Source of the DNA: Anaerolineae bacterium
GTDB lineage: Bacteria; Chloroflexota; Anaerolineae; Aggregatilineales; UBA3940
Reading direction: 5' to 3'
DNA: 64,000 nt
Assembly (NCBI GenBank): GCA_016926255.1
Contig: JAFGOY010000060.1
Coordinates: 1 to 64,000, forward strand
In this document: piece by piece, positions 16,180 to 25,900 of the stretch
Layout: each line of letters begins with the position of its first letter
How positions within the stretch are numbered: the stretch's first letter is position 1
Made by a program: the position numbers and the translations under genes
The notes under the pieces: generated by a model
What the model was told of the DNA's origin: nothing
The model's database searches: none
The model's input: the letters and a program-made list of their open reading frames with translations, nothing else

Positions 16180-17838
16180 ATGCCCGGTAAATACCAGGTC
16201 ACCCCGCGCGGCAGGGGCACCTCGCCCCGCCAGCAGGCCGAATGGCGGCAGCGCCACGGCCAGCCCATCGATCTAGAATCTCAGCAGGGAACCATTCTGG
16301 CCATCGTTGAAGCCATCCGAGAGGCCGAATCTTTCAACCCCGACATCTACGACCGGATCGTCCGCCACTTAGCGCGTGAAGGCCATCCGATTCTGCCCAA
16401 GGCTGTGATCCGCCGGGGTTATCTCGCTCTCATCGAGGCCGGCATCGCTCCCAGAAACGACCTCGTTTTGCAGCGCCTCCAGATGAAACCCACCCGCACC
16501 CAGAGCGGAGTCGCCCCGGTCACCGTGCTCACAAAGCCTTATCCCTGCCCCGGAGCCTGCGTTTTCTGCCCCGATGACGTCCGCATGCCCAAGAGCTATC
16601 TGAGCAACGAACCCGGCGCGATGCGCGCCCTCATGCTCGATTTTGATCCTTACGTCCAGACAGCAGAGCGGATCAAGGCCCTCCGCAGAATCGGCCATAC
16701 CGTCGACAAAATCGAACTCCTGATCCTGGGTGGCACCTGGTCATGCTATCCCCGTGACTACCAGGAATGGTTCGTCCGCCGCTGCTTCGACGCCATGAAC
16801 ACCACAGAATCGCCTGATCTGATCGAAGCTTACCGCCTCAACGAGAATGCCCCCCACCGCAATGTGGGATTGGTCATCGAGACCCGTCCCGATCATATTT
16901 CCGCCGATGAAGTCGTCTGGCTGCGTCAACTTGGCGTCACGCGGGTTCAGCTTGGCGTCCAATCCCTTGACGATCACCTCCTTGAACTCAATAAGCGCGG
17001 CCACACCGCTGAAGAGTCCCGCAGGGCGATCCGTTTGCTTCGCAGTTCCGGCTTCAAGATTGCTGTCCACTGGATGCCGAACCTGCTCGGCGCGACGCCC
17101 GAATCGGATTTAGCCGATTTCGAAACCCTGTGGGCCGATCCCGCCCTGCGCCCCGACGAGATCAAAATCTACCCCACCGGCCTGATCCGGGGCACCGAGC
17201 TGTACGATCACTACGAACGTGGTGAATACCACCCCTATGACGAGGAAACACTGATCGATCTGCTCGCAGCGTGCAAAAAGCTCGTGCCCCCATACTGCCG
17301 GATCAACCGTCTGATGCGTGACATTCCCGCGCCGGAAATCGCCGAGGGGGTTACCACTTCGAACCTGCGCCAGATTGTGCAGCAGCGTCTCAGAGCCGAA
17401 GGATCGCCCTGCCGGTGCATTCGATGTCGGGAGGTACGCCGCGAGCCGGTTGACGCGGAAGCGGTGCGGATCGACCAGATCGAGTATCAAACCGACCACA
17501 GTCGCGAGCTTTTCTTGCAGGCCCTCACCGGACAAGATCGGCTGGCGGGATTTTTGCGTCTCTCCCTGCCGATCTCGCCCGCGCCCATTGCGGAATTCGA
17601 CGGGCAGGCGATCATTCGACAGGTACAGGTCTACGGCCCGGTCGTCGGCATTGATGCCGAATCGGGGCAGCAGGCACAGCACCGGGGATTGGGCACGCGG
17701 CTGATCGAGGAAGCCTGTGTCATGGCTGGGAACAATGGTTTTACCAGAATCGCCGTGATCGCCGCCGTCGGCACGCGGGAGTATTACCGTCGGCTGGGTT
17801 TTGATCTGGGCGATCTCTATATGAGCAAGGAGCTTTGA
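16180..17838 (+). CDS. elp3: Elp3-family radical SAM/GNAT tRNA uridine-34 modification enzyme
   Basis: This 552-residue, full-length Elp3 has a tRNA-binding N-terminal part with basic leader (residues 1-100), a radical SAM domain with CPGACVFCPDD (third Cys of the cluster upstream of DD), and a C-terminal acetyltransferase domain with a Q..HRGLG.RLIEEA acetyl-CoA loop. Family marks such as LGGTWSCYPRDYQEWFVRR and VQLGVQSLDDHLL are present. Elp3 forms 5-carboxymethyl on the wobble uridine of tRNA from acetyl-CoA. No other Elongator subunit is present, as expected for bacteria; the enzyme from Dehalococcoides, another Chloroflexota, is a close known relative. It overlaps no neighbour, and birA starts 2 bp after its stop. 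Confidence 0.95.
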   Translation: MPGKYQVTPRGRGTSPRQQAEWRQRHGQPIDLESQQGTILAIVEAIREAESFNPDIYDRIVRHLAREGHPILPKAVIRRGYLALIEAGIAPRNDLVLQRLQMKPTRTQSGVAPVTVLTKPYPCPGACVFCPDDVRMPKSYLSNEPGAMRALMLDFDPYVQTAERIKALRRIGHTVDKIELLILGGTWSCYPRDYQEWFVRRCFDAMNTTESPDLIEAYRLNENAPHRNVGLVIETRPDHISADEVVWLRQLGVTRVQLGVQSLDDHLLELNKRGHTAEESRRAIRLLRSSGFKIAVHWMPNLLGATPESDLADFETLWADPALRPDEIKIYPTGLIRGTELYDHYERGEYHPYDEETLIDLLAACKKLVPPYCRINRLMRDIPAPEIAEGVTTSNLRQIVQQRLRAEGSPCRCIRCREVRREPVDAEAVRIDQIEYQTDHSRELFLQALTGQDRLAGFLRLSLPISPAPIAEFDGQAIIRQVQVYGPVVGIDAESGQQAQHRGLGTRLIEEACVMAGNNGFTRIAVIAAVGTREYYRRLGFDLGDLYMSKEL

Positions 17839-17840
17839 CC

Positions 17841-18635
17841 ATGAGCGACCTATCACAGCAGCGCATACAGGAAGTGCTTGATGGACTGGATACGGGCAGC
17901 ATTGGCGCGGAAACCCATTTCTTCGGGACGATTGGTTCGACCAACGACGAGGCCCGCCGCCTTGCCGAATCTGGCGCGCCGGAAGGTACTATCGTGGTCG
18001 CCGATGAACAGAAAGCAGGCAGGGGACGGTTTGATCGGGTGTGGGAAGCCCCACGGGGATCGAGTATTTTACTCTCGGTGATCTTCCGCCCAACCCTGCC
18101 CCCCGATCGGGTCCAGCGGCTGGTGATGGCCTGTGGGTTGGCCGTCATCGAAGCCTGTGAAGCACTGGCAACCGTTCGAGTCGATATAAAATGGCCCAAC
18201 GATTTGCAGATCGGCGGGAAGAAGCTGTGTGGCATCCTGCCCGAAAGCGCGCTGATCGGCAGCCATTTCGAGTGGGTGGTGGTTGGAATGGGAATCAATG
18301 TTACCCGGCAGTTCGAACCGCCGGACCCGCTGGCAGCAACCGCAACGAGCCTGCAAATGGAAACCGGTAGGCCGGTTGATCGCGGCCTGCTGCTGGGAGA
18401 GATCATGCGGCGGATTGACCTCTGGCACAACCAATTGGAGGAACAGGCGCTGCTGCAAGCCTGGATCGACCGCTGCGTGACGCTCGGTCGGCGTGTGCAG
18501 ACTGGATCAGGCGACAGCGTGATCAAAGGCGTGGCGGAAGCCATCGACGAGACGGGAGCGCTGTTACTCCGGGACAGCACCGGCGAACTCTGGCGCGTCG
18601 CGGCAGGTGAAGCCACGCTGCTCGAAGGCAGATGA
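17841..18635 (+). CDS. birA: Biotin--[acetyl-CoA-carboxylase] ligase
   Basis: The 264-residue protein is a monofunctional biotin protein ligase. It has the lipoate/biotin ligase core with STNDEARRLA, the biotinyl-AMP loop GRGRFDRVWEAPRGSSILLS, and KWPNDLQIGGKKLCGIL. It ends in the small SH3-like C-terminal domain (GVAEAIDETGALLLRDSTGELWRVAAGEA). There is no N-terminal helix-turn-helix, so it should not repress biotin genes. Start at ATG 17841 has AAGGAG 8 bp upstream, inside the end of elp3, and the two genes are likely co-transcribed. The biotin-accepting carboxylase is not in this window. Confidence 0.95.
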   Translation: MSDLSQQRIQEVLDGLDTGSIGAETHFFGTIGSTNDEARRLAESGAPEGTIVVADEQKAGRGRFDRVWEAPRGSSILLSVIFRPTLPPDRVQRLVMACGLAVIEACEALATVRVDIKWPNDLQIGGKKLCGILPESALIGSHFEWVVVGMGINVTRQFEPPDPLAATATSLQMETGRPVDRGLLLGEIMRRIDLWHNQLEEQALLQAWIDRCVTLGRRVQTGSGDSVIKGVAEAIDETGALLLRDSTGELWRVAAGEATLLEGR

Positions 18636-18671
18636 AGTTGTGTGTCAGCTAAAGTTCATCGCCTGAGGGCG

Positions 18672-19859
18672 TCAGGCAATGACTCCCAGTTCCTTTCCCA
18701 CCTTCTCGAACGCTGCCAACCCGATTGACAGATCATCCTCTGTATGCGCCGCCGTATTCATCACCCGGATGCGTGCTTTGCCCTCCGGCACCGTCGGGTA
18801 GCCAATTGCCATCGCGAACACCCCTTCTTCGAACAGCTGCCTGCTGAACTTCTGGGCCAGCGTCGCCTCGCCCAGCATCACCGGCACGATAGGCGTCTGG
18901 GTGCCTCCTGTATCGAAGCCCATTGCCTTCATTTGTTTCTTGAATGTGTCGGCGTTTGCCCACAGCCGGGTGACCTGATCGGTGCTTTCCTCCAACAGAT
19001 CGACCGCCGCAAGGCACGCTGCCGCGTCCGGCACGGTCATTGCCGACGAGAACAGGAACGGACGCCCGCGCTGGCGCAGCCAGTCGATGATCACCTGTTT
19101 CCCGGCCACCATGCCGCCCATCACGCCGAATGCTTTTGACATCGTTCCCACTTCGATATCGACCTTTCCGTGCAGCCCAAAGTGATCGACAATCCCACGT
19201 CCACCTTTGCCAAGCACACCTTCGCCGTGTGCATCGTCGACCATCAACAAATAGCCATAATCCTTTGCTACTTCATACAAACCCGGCAGCGGGGCGATGT
19301 CCCCATCCATGCTGAACACCCCGTCGCTGACAATCAACGCCCGCCCTTCGACCTCTGTTTCCTCGATCACCTGGCGCAGGTCATCCGGGTTGTTATGTGC
19401 GTAGCGCACTATCGAAGCCCGCGACAGGCGGCACCCATCGATGATGCTGGCGTGGTTCAGTTCATCCGAGAATATAATGTCGCCTTTACCAACCAGTGCC
19501 GGGATGGTCGCAAGGTTGGCGTTGAACCCGCTCTGGAAGGTGATCGCGGCCTCGACGCCCTTGAAGGCCGCCAGCCGACGTTCCAGTTCGACATGCAGGG
19601 TCATTGTCCCGGCGATGGTGCGCACTGCTCCCGGTCCGACACCATAGGCATCAATCGCGTTCTTTGCTGCTTCGCGCAGCCGGGGATGGTTTGCCAATCC
19701 CAGGTAGTTATTCGCGCAGAAATTCAGCACCCGCCGCCCGCCGATTGTCACCCAGCCGTCCATCGGGCTTTCAATCGTGCGAATATGGGTAAACAATCCC
19801 TGTTCCTTTAATAAGGAAATCTCTTCTTCGATCCACCGGGTTTTGGCTTCGCTTCCCAT
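18672..19859 (-). CDS. Glycine C-acetyltransferase / 8-amino-7-oxononanoate synthase (KBL/BioF type)
   Basis: The 395-residue PLP enzyme belongs to the alpha-oxoamine synthase family. The signatures are [50 protein letters not shown] and the PLP-lysine region [12 protein letters not shown]. Sequence features resemble the KBL/BioF hybrid branch seen in thermophiles and Gram-positives, where the substrate (acetyl-CoA plus glycine, or pimeloyl-CoA plus alanine) cannot be read safely. Nearness to birA makes a biotin role possible, but birA is on the other strand and other bio genes are absent. ATG 19859 has GGAGA upstream. The enzyme is cytosolic and dimeric in known members. Confidence 0.85.
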   Translation of the reverse strand: MGSEAKTRWIEEEISLLKEQGLFTHIRTIESPMDGWVTIGGRRVLNFCANNYLGLANHPRLREAAKNAIDAYGVGPGAVRTIAGTMTLHVELERRLAAFKGVEAAITFQSGFNANLATIPALVGKGDIIFSDELNHASIIDGCRLSRASIVRYAHNNPDDLRQVIEETEVEGRALIVSDGVFSMDGDIAPLPGLYEVAKDYGYLLMVDDAHGEGVLGKGGRGIVDHFGLHGKVDIEVGTMSKAFGVMGGMVAGKQVIIDWLRQRGRPFLFSSAMTVPDAAACLAAVDLLEESTDQVTRLWANADTFKKQMKAMGFDTGGTQTPIVPVMLGEATLAQKFSRQLFEEGVFAMAIGYPTVPEGKARIRVMNTAAHTEDDLSIGLAAFEKVGKELGVIA

Positions 19860-19998
19860 TGCATTTCTCCGTTTTGTGATGGCTGTGTGAGCATAATAAC
19901 AGGCATACCTGCTCTTCGTTTCACTAGTATTATAGAGCAAGGCACGCTATTCTATTCACCTGATCCGACCATTTTGCCTGTAATTTCTGGAACTTCGC

Positions 19999-22182
19999 AT
20001 GTCAAAAACACTCAAACGCTGGGGCCTGTATGTTGGCGTGATCCTCCTCGTGATTGCTATCGATCAGGCCGTCGAGCAGTTTGTCGTCACCAATCTTCAG
20101 ATCGGTGAAACCTGGGATGGCTTCAGCCTGTTCGATGGTTTCATAACCCTCACCCACAGTCACAATTCAGGAGCCGCTTTCGGTTTATTCCCCATTGCTG
20201 CCAATGTTTTTCTGATTCTGGCAATCATAACCGTGATCGGTTTCACCGTCTTCTATCCGACTCTACCTGATTACGCCTGGATGTCCCGACTGGGGCTGGC
20301 GATGACCGCTGGTGGTGCATTGGGCAATGCCCTTGACCGGATCGTGTATGATGGGATTGTGATCGACTACGTCAACGTCCGGCTGGCCCCTAACTTTTCC
20401 AATGTCTCAAATCTCTCCGATCACATGATCGTTCTCGGTGTCGCTTTTCTCCTGGTCGACCAATGGCTTGAAGAGCGCCGCCGGATGCAAGACGAGTTAA
20501 AAAGTGAAACGATCCCCGGCTGGTGGAAAGATGCTGTTGGCTACCAGATTTATCCCCGTTCCTATGCTGATTCGACTGGTGACGGCATCGGCGACCTGCC
20601 GGGCATGATCGAAAAGCTTGGCTATCTGAAGTGGCTCGGTATCGACGCGATCTGGCTGTCGCCGTTTTATCCTTCCCCGCTCTTTGATGTGGGTTACGAT
20701 ATCGCTGACTATATCAACATCGCACCCGAATACGGCACGCTTGAAGATTTCGACCGCCTGCTGGAAGAAGCCCACCAGCGCGATATCCACATCATTATCG
20801 ACCTCGTGCTCAACCACACCTCTGATGAACATCCCTGGTTTGTACAGTCCCGGTCAGACCGTGATAATCCCTACCGCGACTGGTACATCTGGCGCGATGG
20901 CAAAGAAGGTGGCCCGCCCAACGACTGGGTGTCGACCTTTGGGGGCCCCGCCTGGACGTTCGACGAGCCTACCGGCCAGTACTATTATCATTTCTTCTTT
21001 GAACGTCAGCCCGATCTCAACTGGCGCAACCCTGAAGTCAAACAGGTCATGTTCGATGTAATACGCTTCTGGCTTGATCGGGGCGTCGATGGCTTCCGGC
21101 TGGATGCCATCGGCACGATCTATGAAGTTGAAGACCTTCCGAACTCAGACTTTTCTACACCTGCAACAGAAACCTGGCTCAAGCGGCTGGAAGGCGAAGA
21201 ATGGGTCGAAGCCGGATATGATGAGCGGATGCGCTATCAAATTGATCTGCCTGAAAATCATACGCTGATGCAGGAACTCCGCACGTTGATCGATTCCTAC
21301 GATGACCGCCTACTCCTGGGCGAAGTCAGGAAGGTCGAATATTATGGCAATGGCATTGATGAACTGCATTCGATCTTCAACTTCGATCTCTCCGATATCA
21401 ACCGGCCCGACGCACTCGCGATCAAGAAACTGCTAGCCGAACGTCTACCCACCGTTCCCGCCGGGGGCTGGGAATGCAATACCTTTGGCAATCACGATCG
21501 CTCGCGTTCCCCCCACAATTTTGCCGACGGTAAATACGACCGACGGCGTTACGAACAGGGGCTGGCCCTGATCATGTTCCTGCCGGGGACGCCGATAGTA
21601 TATTATGGTGAAGAGATCGGCATGCGGAACTGGCCAGTGACCACCCTTGATGGTTTCCGTGATGGCCTGGGCCTCTTTGCCTACAACCTCCTGGTTGAAC
21701 ATGGTGTCGAGCCAGATGAGGCTGTCAAAAGGGCACAGCAGTACCTCTCGCGTGATAAGTGCCGCACGCCGATGCAGTGGGCCGATGCACCCAACGGGGG
21801 ATTCTCCCTGGATGGTGCCGCGACCTGGCTGCCTGTCAATCCTGATTATGCCGATGGGATCAACGTGGCCGACCAGCGCACCGATCCAGGATCGCTGCTC
21901 CATACTGTGCGGCGGCTTGCGCAGGTTCGCCGGGCCAACATTGCCCTGCGGCGCGGCGAATTCGAACTACTCGATACCCCGGACGACGTGCTGGCCTTCC
22001 GCCGTATCGATCAGGAACAAACCTGTATTGTCGTCTTCAATATGTCTGATCAACCGGTTACATTGAAACTTGGCCGCCGAATCCACACCGGCCTTTTCTC
22101 CAACGTCGAACCCGGCAGACTCTCAATCGACTTTGCCAGCCTCTCTCTTGCGGCCTATGAGGTGATAGTGGTAGAGGAGTAG
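19999..22182 (+). CDS. Fusion: lipoprotein signal peptidase (LspA)-like domain plus GH13 alpha-glucosidase
   Basis: One uninterrupted frame of 727 residues. Residues 1-160 form a four-helix LspA: NSGAAFGLF, GGALGNALDR..YDGIVIDY with catalytic-type Asp123, and SNLSDHMIVLG with Asp141, matching the two-aspartate site of signal peptidase II. Residues 170-727 form a GH13 alpha-glucosidase-like enzyme starting WWKDAVGYQIYPRSY. It has the nucleophile Asp369 (DGFRLDA), the acid/base Glu442 (LGEV) and the Asp500 motif GNHDRS. LspA ends are cytoplasmic, so the glycosidase would sit at the inner membrane face. An internal ATG near 20486 could make a free enzyme, but no stop separates the halves. sixA follows 4 bp later. 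The biological link is unknown. Confidence 0.92.
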   Translation: MSKTLKRWGLYVGVILLVIAIDQAVEQFVVTNLQIGETWDGFSLFDGFITLTHSHNSGAAFGLFPIAANVFLILAIITVIGFTVFYPTLPDYAWMSRLGLAMTAGGALGNALDRIVYDGIVIDYVNVRLAPNFSNVSNLSDHMIVLGVAFLLVDQWLEERRRMQDELKSETIPGWWKDAVGYQIYPRSYADSTGDGIGDLPGMIEKLGYLKWLGIDAIWLSPFYPSPLFDVGYDIADYINIAPEYGTLEDFDRLLEEAHQRDIHIIIDLVLNHTSDEHPWFVQSRSDRDNPYRDWYIWRDGKEGGPPNDWVSTFGGPAWTFDEPTGQYYYHFFFERQPDLNWRNPEVKQVMFDVIRFWLDRGVDGFRLDAIGTIYEVEDLPNSDFSTPATETWLKRLEGEEWVEAGYDERMRYQIDLPENHTLMQELRTLIDSYDDRLLLGEVRKVEYYGNGIDELHSIFNFDLSDINRPDALAIKKLLAERLPTVPAGGWECNTFGNHDRSRSPHNFADGKYDRRRYEQGLALIMFLPGTPIVYYGEEIGMRNWPVTTLDGFRDGLGLFAYNLLVEHGVEPDEAVKRAQQYLSRDKCRTPMQWADAPNGGFSLDGAATWLPVNPDYADGINVADQRTDPGSLLHTVRRLAQVRRANIALRRGEFELLDTPDDVLAFRRIDQEQTCIVVFNMSDQPVTLKLGRRIHTGLFSNVEPGRLSIDFASLSLAAYEVIVVEE

Positions 22183-22186
22183 GACG

Positions 22187-22660
22187 ATGAGATTGTACTT
22201 TTTACGCCATGCCGAAGCCGAACAGCTTGCCGCCAGTGATTTTGAGCGCAGGCTGACCGAACGGGGGATCAGGCGCACCCAAACCGCCGCCCAGGGTCTT
22301 CTCAAGCTGGGGATCAAACCGGCCCATATCTATTCAAGCCCGCGTGTTCGTGCCCTCCAGACTGCCAAGATCGTTGCCGAGGCGCTTGATCTCCCCGTCG
22401 AGGTGGACGACGGCCTCGATTTCGATTTCGCCCTGGACGTCGTCGAGGAGTTGATCGACGATCTCGCCCCTGATGCCGAGGTGATGTTTGTCGGACATGA
22501 GCCGGGAATGAGCGAAGTCGTCGGCGACCTGACCGGTGCGGATGTAGTGATGAAGAAGGGTGGTCTCGCCCGCGTCGATGTCGAATTCGTCACAGAGCCG
22601 TTCAGTGGACAATTAATCTGGTTAATTGCACCCAGGGTCTTTGACCGGTTGGGCGAGTAG
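22187..22660 (+). CDS. sixA: SixA-type phosphohistidine phosphatase
   Basis: The 157-residue protein is a small histidine phosphatase superfamily member. LYFLRHAEAEQ carries the RHG-type His, RLTERGIRRTQTAA and YSSPRVRALQTA are in their usual places, and the second His is in FVGHEPGMSE. The length and these motifs fit SixA, which dephosphorylates histidine-containing phosphotransfer proteins. Only 4 bp separate it from the LspA-GH13 stop, with AGGAG inside that gene, so they are one operon. Whether its target is a phosphorelay or another phospho-His protein is not visible here. Confidence 0.88.
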   Translation: MRLYFLRHAEAEQLAASDFERRLTERGIRRTQTAAQGLLKLGIKPAHIYSSPRVRALQTAKIVAEALDLPVEVDDGLDFDFALDVVEELIDDLAPDAEVMFVGHEPGMSEVVGDLTGADVVMKKGGLARVDVEFVTEPFSGQLIWLIAPRVFDRLGE

Positions 22661-22743
22661 TGCCGGAGCAGCACTTTTAAGCCGATCAGTGCTCATCAAT
22701 CAATCAATAGTGTAACAAAACTGTAACCAGCCATACCCGATTC

Positions 22744-22773
22744 TTGTTTGGCGCGTCTTACCTAGTGTACACT
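22744..22773 (+). promoter_or_regulatory. Candidate promoter of the Tad operon
   Basis: TTGTTT (22744-22749) and TACACT (22768-22773) with an 18-bp spacer. AGTGTACACT (22764-22773) is a perfect palindrome covering the -10. The rest of 22661-22930 shows no gene. Confidence 0.4.
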
Positions 22774-22930
22774 CGCAGTAGGTAGTATAGGACTCCAACA
22801 CCATTGACGGGTTGAGTGTCCCGTGCTATGTTGGGACTGACGTTATTCTATCTTCGAATTCTGGTGGTTTTATGCGTTATTCATCTTATTGTCTAAACGC
22901 ATCGAAAGCTGGCGAACTGCGAGGTGCGTC

Positions 22931-25900
22931 GTGAACTTATCTAAATTGATTCGCAACGAACGTGCTCAGGGCCTGGTCGAATTTGCCCTGACATTGATCT
23001 TCTTTTTAATGCTGATCTTTATGATCATCGAACTTGGTCGCATCATGCATGCGATCGTGACCCTTCAGGCCGGCGTCCGCGCCGGTGCACGCTACGCCGT
23101 CACCGGTGACTGGATGACCGAGTACGGTAACGATCCCACCTATGGTTGGACGGGAGGGTCCGGTGATCCCCTGGAGCAGATACCGCCTTGCTGGCCCCTG
23201 TTCCCCGGAGACAGCGAGGTGGCAGGAACACCCCGAGAGCCGTATCCGGGCATGGAATACTACCAACCACACCGCAACGCGCGAACCTGCTCCGTCGAAC
23301 ATCAGGCTCTGGGTCAGATGACGTCGCTGCAGTTGAACCCGCAGGCCGACATTCTTCTTTCTGAGCCGAACAGCTACGAGCTTGTGGTTAGCGGTATGGG
23401 TTTGCTGCCCGATGGGAGCGATGAATATGAAGTCGGCGGAACCACACACACTTACAGTGAAAAAGGGTATGGTACGGCTTCAAGCAACTATACTCTTATA
23501 CGTGGATATGCCGGACTGCCTCAGCAGAAAGTGGTTGTCCAGGTAAGATATCGCCTGCCGATCATCACCCCTATTCTGAGTTCAATTGCGCCTTCGCTGG
23601 AACTGCAAACGCGTGCCGTGATGACCAACGAGGCATTTGGCAGCACCGGCCTTAACCGTGAGGCGATCACGCCGCCGGAACTCGGTGATATTTCACCCCT
23701 TGAAAACCCCATTCCGCCCGATCTCGTCATCGACAGTTTCGTCTATGATCCGTCGGAATTAGGGTTGATCGACGAGATTGGCGACACGCTGACTGTTGAT
23801 GTCGTTATCAATAACATTGGCAACCTGGATGCCGTCGCCGACCCGGCAGGTGATATCAAAGTTTGTTTCTATACCACCACATCTGAATTGCCAGCCAACG
23901 CCGACGAGATCGCCGAAACGGAGATCGGATGTGGGACCTTTACCGATCTGGCTGCCGGGGGAACGGTAACCGTTCCCGGTATTATTGTTACCATCAACAA
24001 AGGCGGAACGATCTATCTATATGGCTGGGTCGACTCCAACAAAGTCGTTGATGAAGACGGTGAGGACGGCACTTCCTATGAATTCCCCCAGAATGAGGAG
24101 AACAACATCCTGCTCCTGGCTGAAATCGTAGCTGGCGACGTCGCGGACATTGGGGTTCTCCCCGGCACACCCGGTCTCTCGAACTCTACCCCGGCTGATG
24201 GCAACACCTTCGAATATAATCTGGTCGTAACAAACAACGGGTCAAGTGATACCAGCAATGTAGTAGTCCGGATCGATCTTCCCGCCGGGTTTGAGTTCAC
24301 CGCAGGTAGCGGCGGCTGCTACAGTTGGTCCGCACCCGGCTCCTCGCCGGTCACCTGTACAATCAACTCACTTGACGTTGGGAACAGTGTATATCCCAGC
24401 CTGACTATCCTTGTCACATCTGGGACAACCTCGGATATATACACGCTGACCGCATCAATAACATCCAGCGCTCTCCCCGACAATAACACGTCCAATAACA
24501 GCACTTCAGCGGAAGTCGCCGTCAACGGCACCGAGCTTTCCCTGACTAAAATATTCTCCCCAACCGAACCAAGCAATGGAGAGAATATCACCTATACAGT
24601 TACAGTTAACAATGTCGAGGGCAATGCGGCTGCGGATGTCCAGATTACGGATGTGTTAAATGTCAGTCATTACAGTAGCATTTCCTACACGAGTCAGGTA
24701 TGCACTGGTCTTGATGGAACGGGAGCCTGCAATGCAGGTGGAACCTATGACAACACAACCTGGGACCTCACAGGATTTTCTATCCCGGTGGGTGGATCGG
24801 CGGTACTGGAAGTAACGGCAGAGATAGCCACTTTCGATGAACTGACCAACACGGCGGCGATTTCTTCCGCCCCGCCCGATCCGGAATCGGACAACAACTC
24901 GGAAAGTGTTTCGGTCATGCCTTATAACATCGACCTCGAATTTGAGCCGATAGATGGGCCAACTGAAGGCGCACCGGGCGACGAAGTAACTTATTCGATC
25001 ACACTGAAAAATGTTTCTTCATACCCTGCAACCGATATCCAGGTGCAGGTCTATATCCCCGCCGAACTGACTGTGACTGCTTCGGATGCCAGCCCTCATT
25101 CCTTCTCGGAAGTGAGCAATATCTGGATTGTCAACCAGTTGAATGCTGGCAGCTCTGCGATATTGGACCTTACTGTACAGATCGATCCCACTCTCCCTGA
25201 CCCGGCACCTGAGCTTGTCCTGGCGGCTGAAGTCATCGTTGCCGACGAGACCGATGTAGACTCGATACCGGGCGATGGTATCGGCGATGACTATGTCGAG
25301 CATGCATTCACCCCGTCGAGCAACCTGGACCTTGAACTTGTCAGCGGTACGGTAGACCCTGTCACGGTCAGCGCCGGGCAGACGGTCACCTACACCTACG
25401 AGATCATCAACAACGGCCCCGGCACGGCTTTCGATGTGGAACTCATCAACGCTCTGCCTGACGATATCATCGATGAACTGAGGATCACCGAGCTTGATGT
25501 ACAAAACAGCACCATAACCGTCACCCTGCGCGAATCTGACGGAGCCCTGCTCCTCGGCGATCTCCCCGATGGGGAAAACCCCACACTGGTCATCAAAGGA
25601 ATTGTCAGAGGGCGCAGTTCGACCGAGACGTTTACCAACACAGCTACACTGACTCTCGATACACCCGGTGACAGCACACCGGGGAATAATGAAGTGGATC
25701 TTGAGGTAACGCTCACCCCACTCACTTATGCCTATAATGTCGCTTACCAGGACGGCGATCTCGACTGCAATCAAGACAAAGTCTGGGGAGCCAATTCCTC
25801 ACTAGGTCTCGACTATACCTGGGTCGAAATTCCGTCGAGCGTCATTCATGGCACCTACTCAAGTTCCGGTTATACTCAGGGCACCATCCGGTATCAGAAT

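Noticed and set aside
20480-20520. A frameshift or missing stop as the cause of the LspA-GH13 fusion
   Set aside because: Both halves are in the same frame with a short natural linker and intact active sites, so no frame error is needed. Only raw-read checking can exclude a lost stop codon.
22931-22990. Classical Flp cleavage site with Glu at +5
   Set aside because: The Glu after the Gly in AQGLVEF is at +3, not +5, so the exact processing site of the giant adhesin cannot be assigned.
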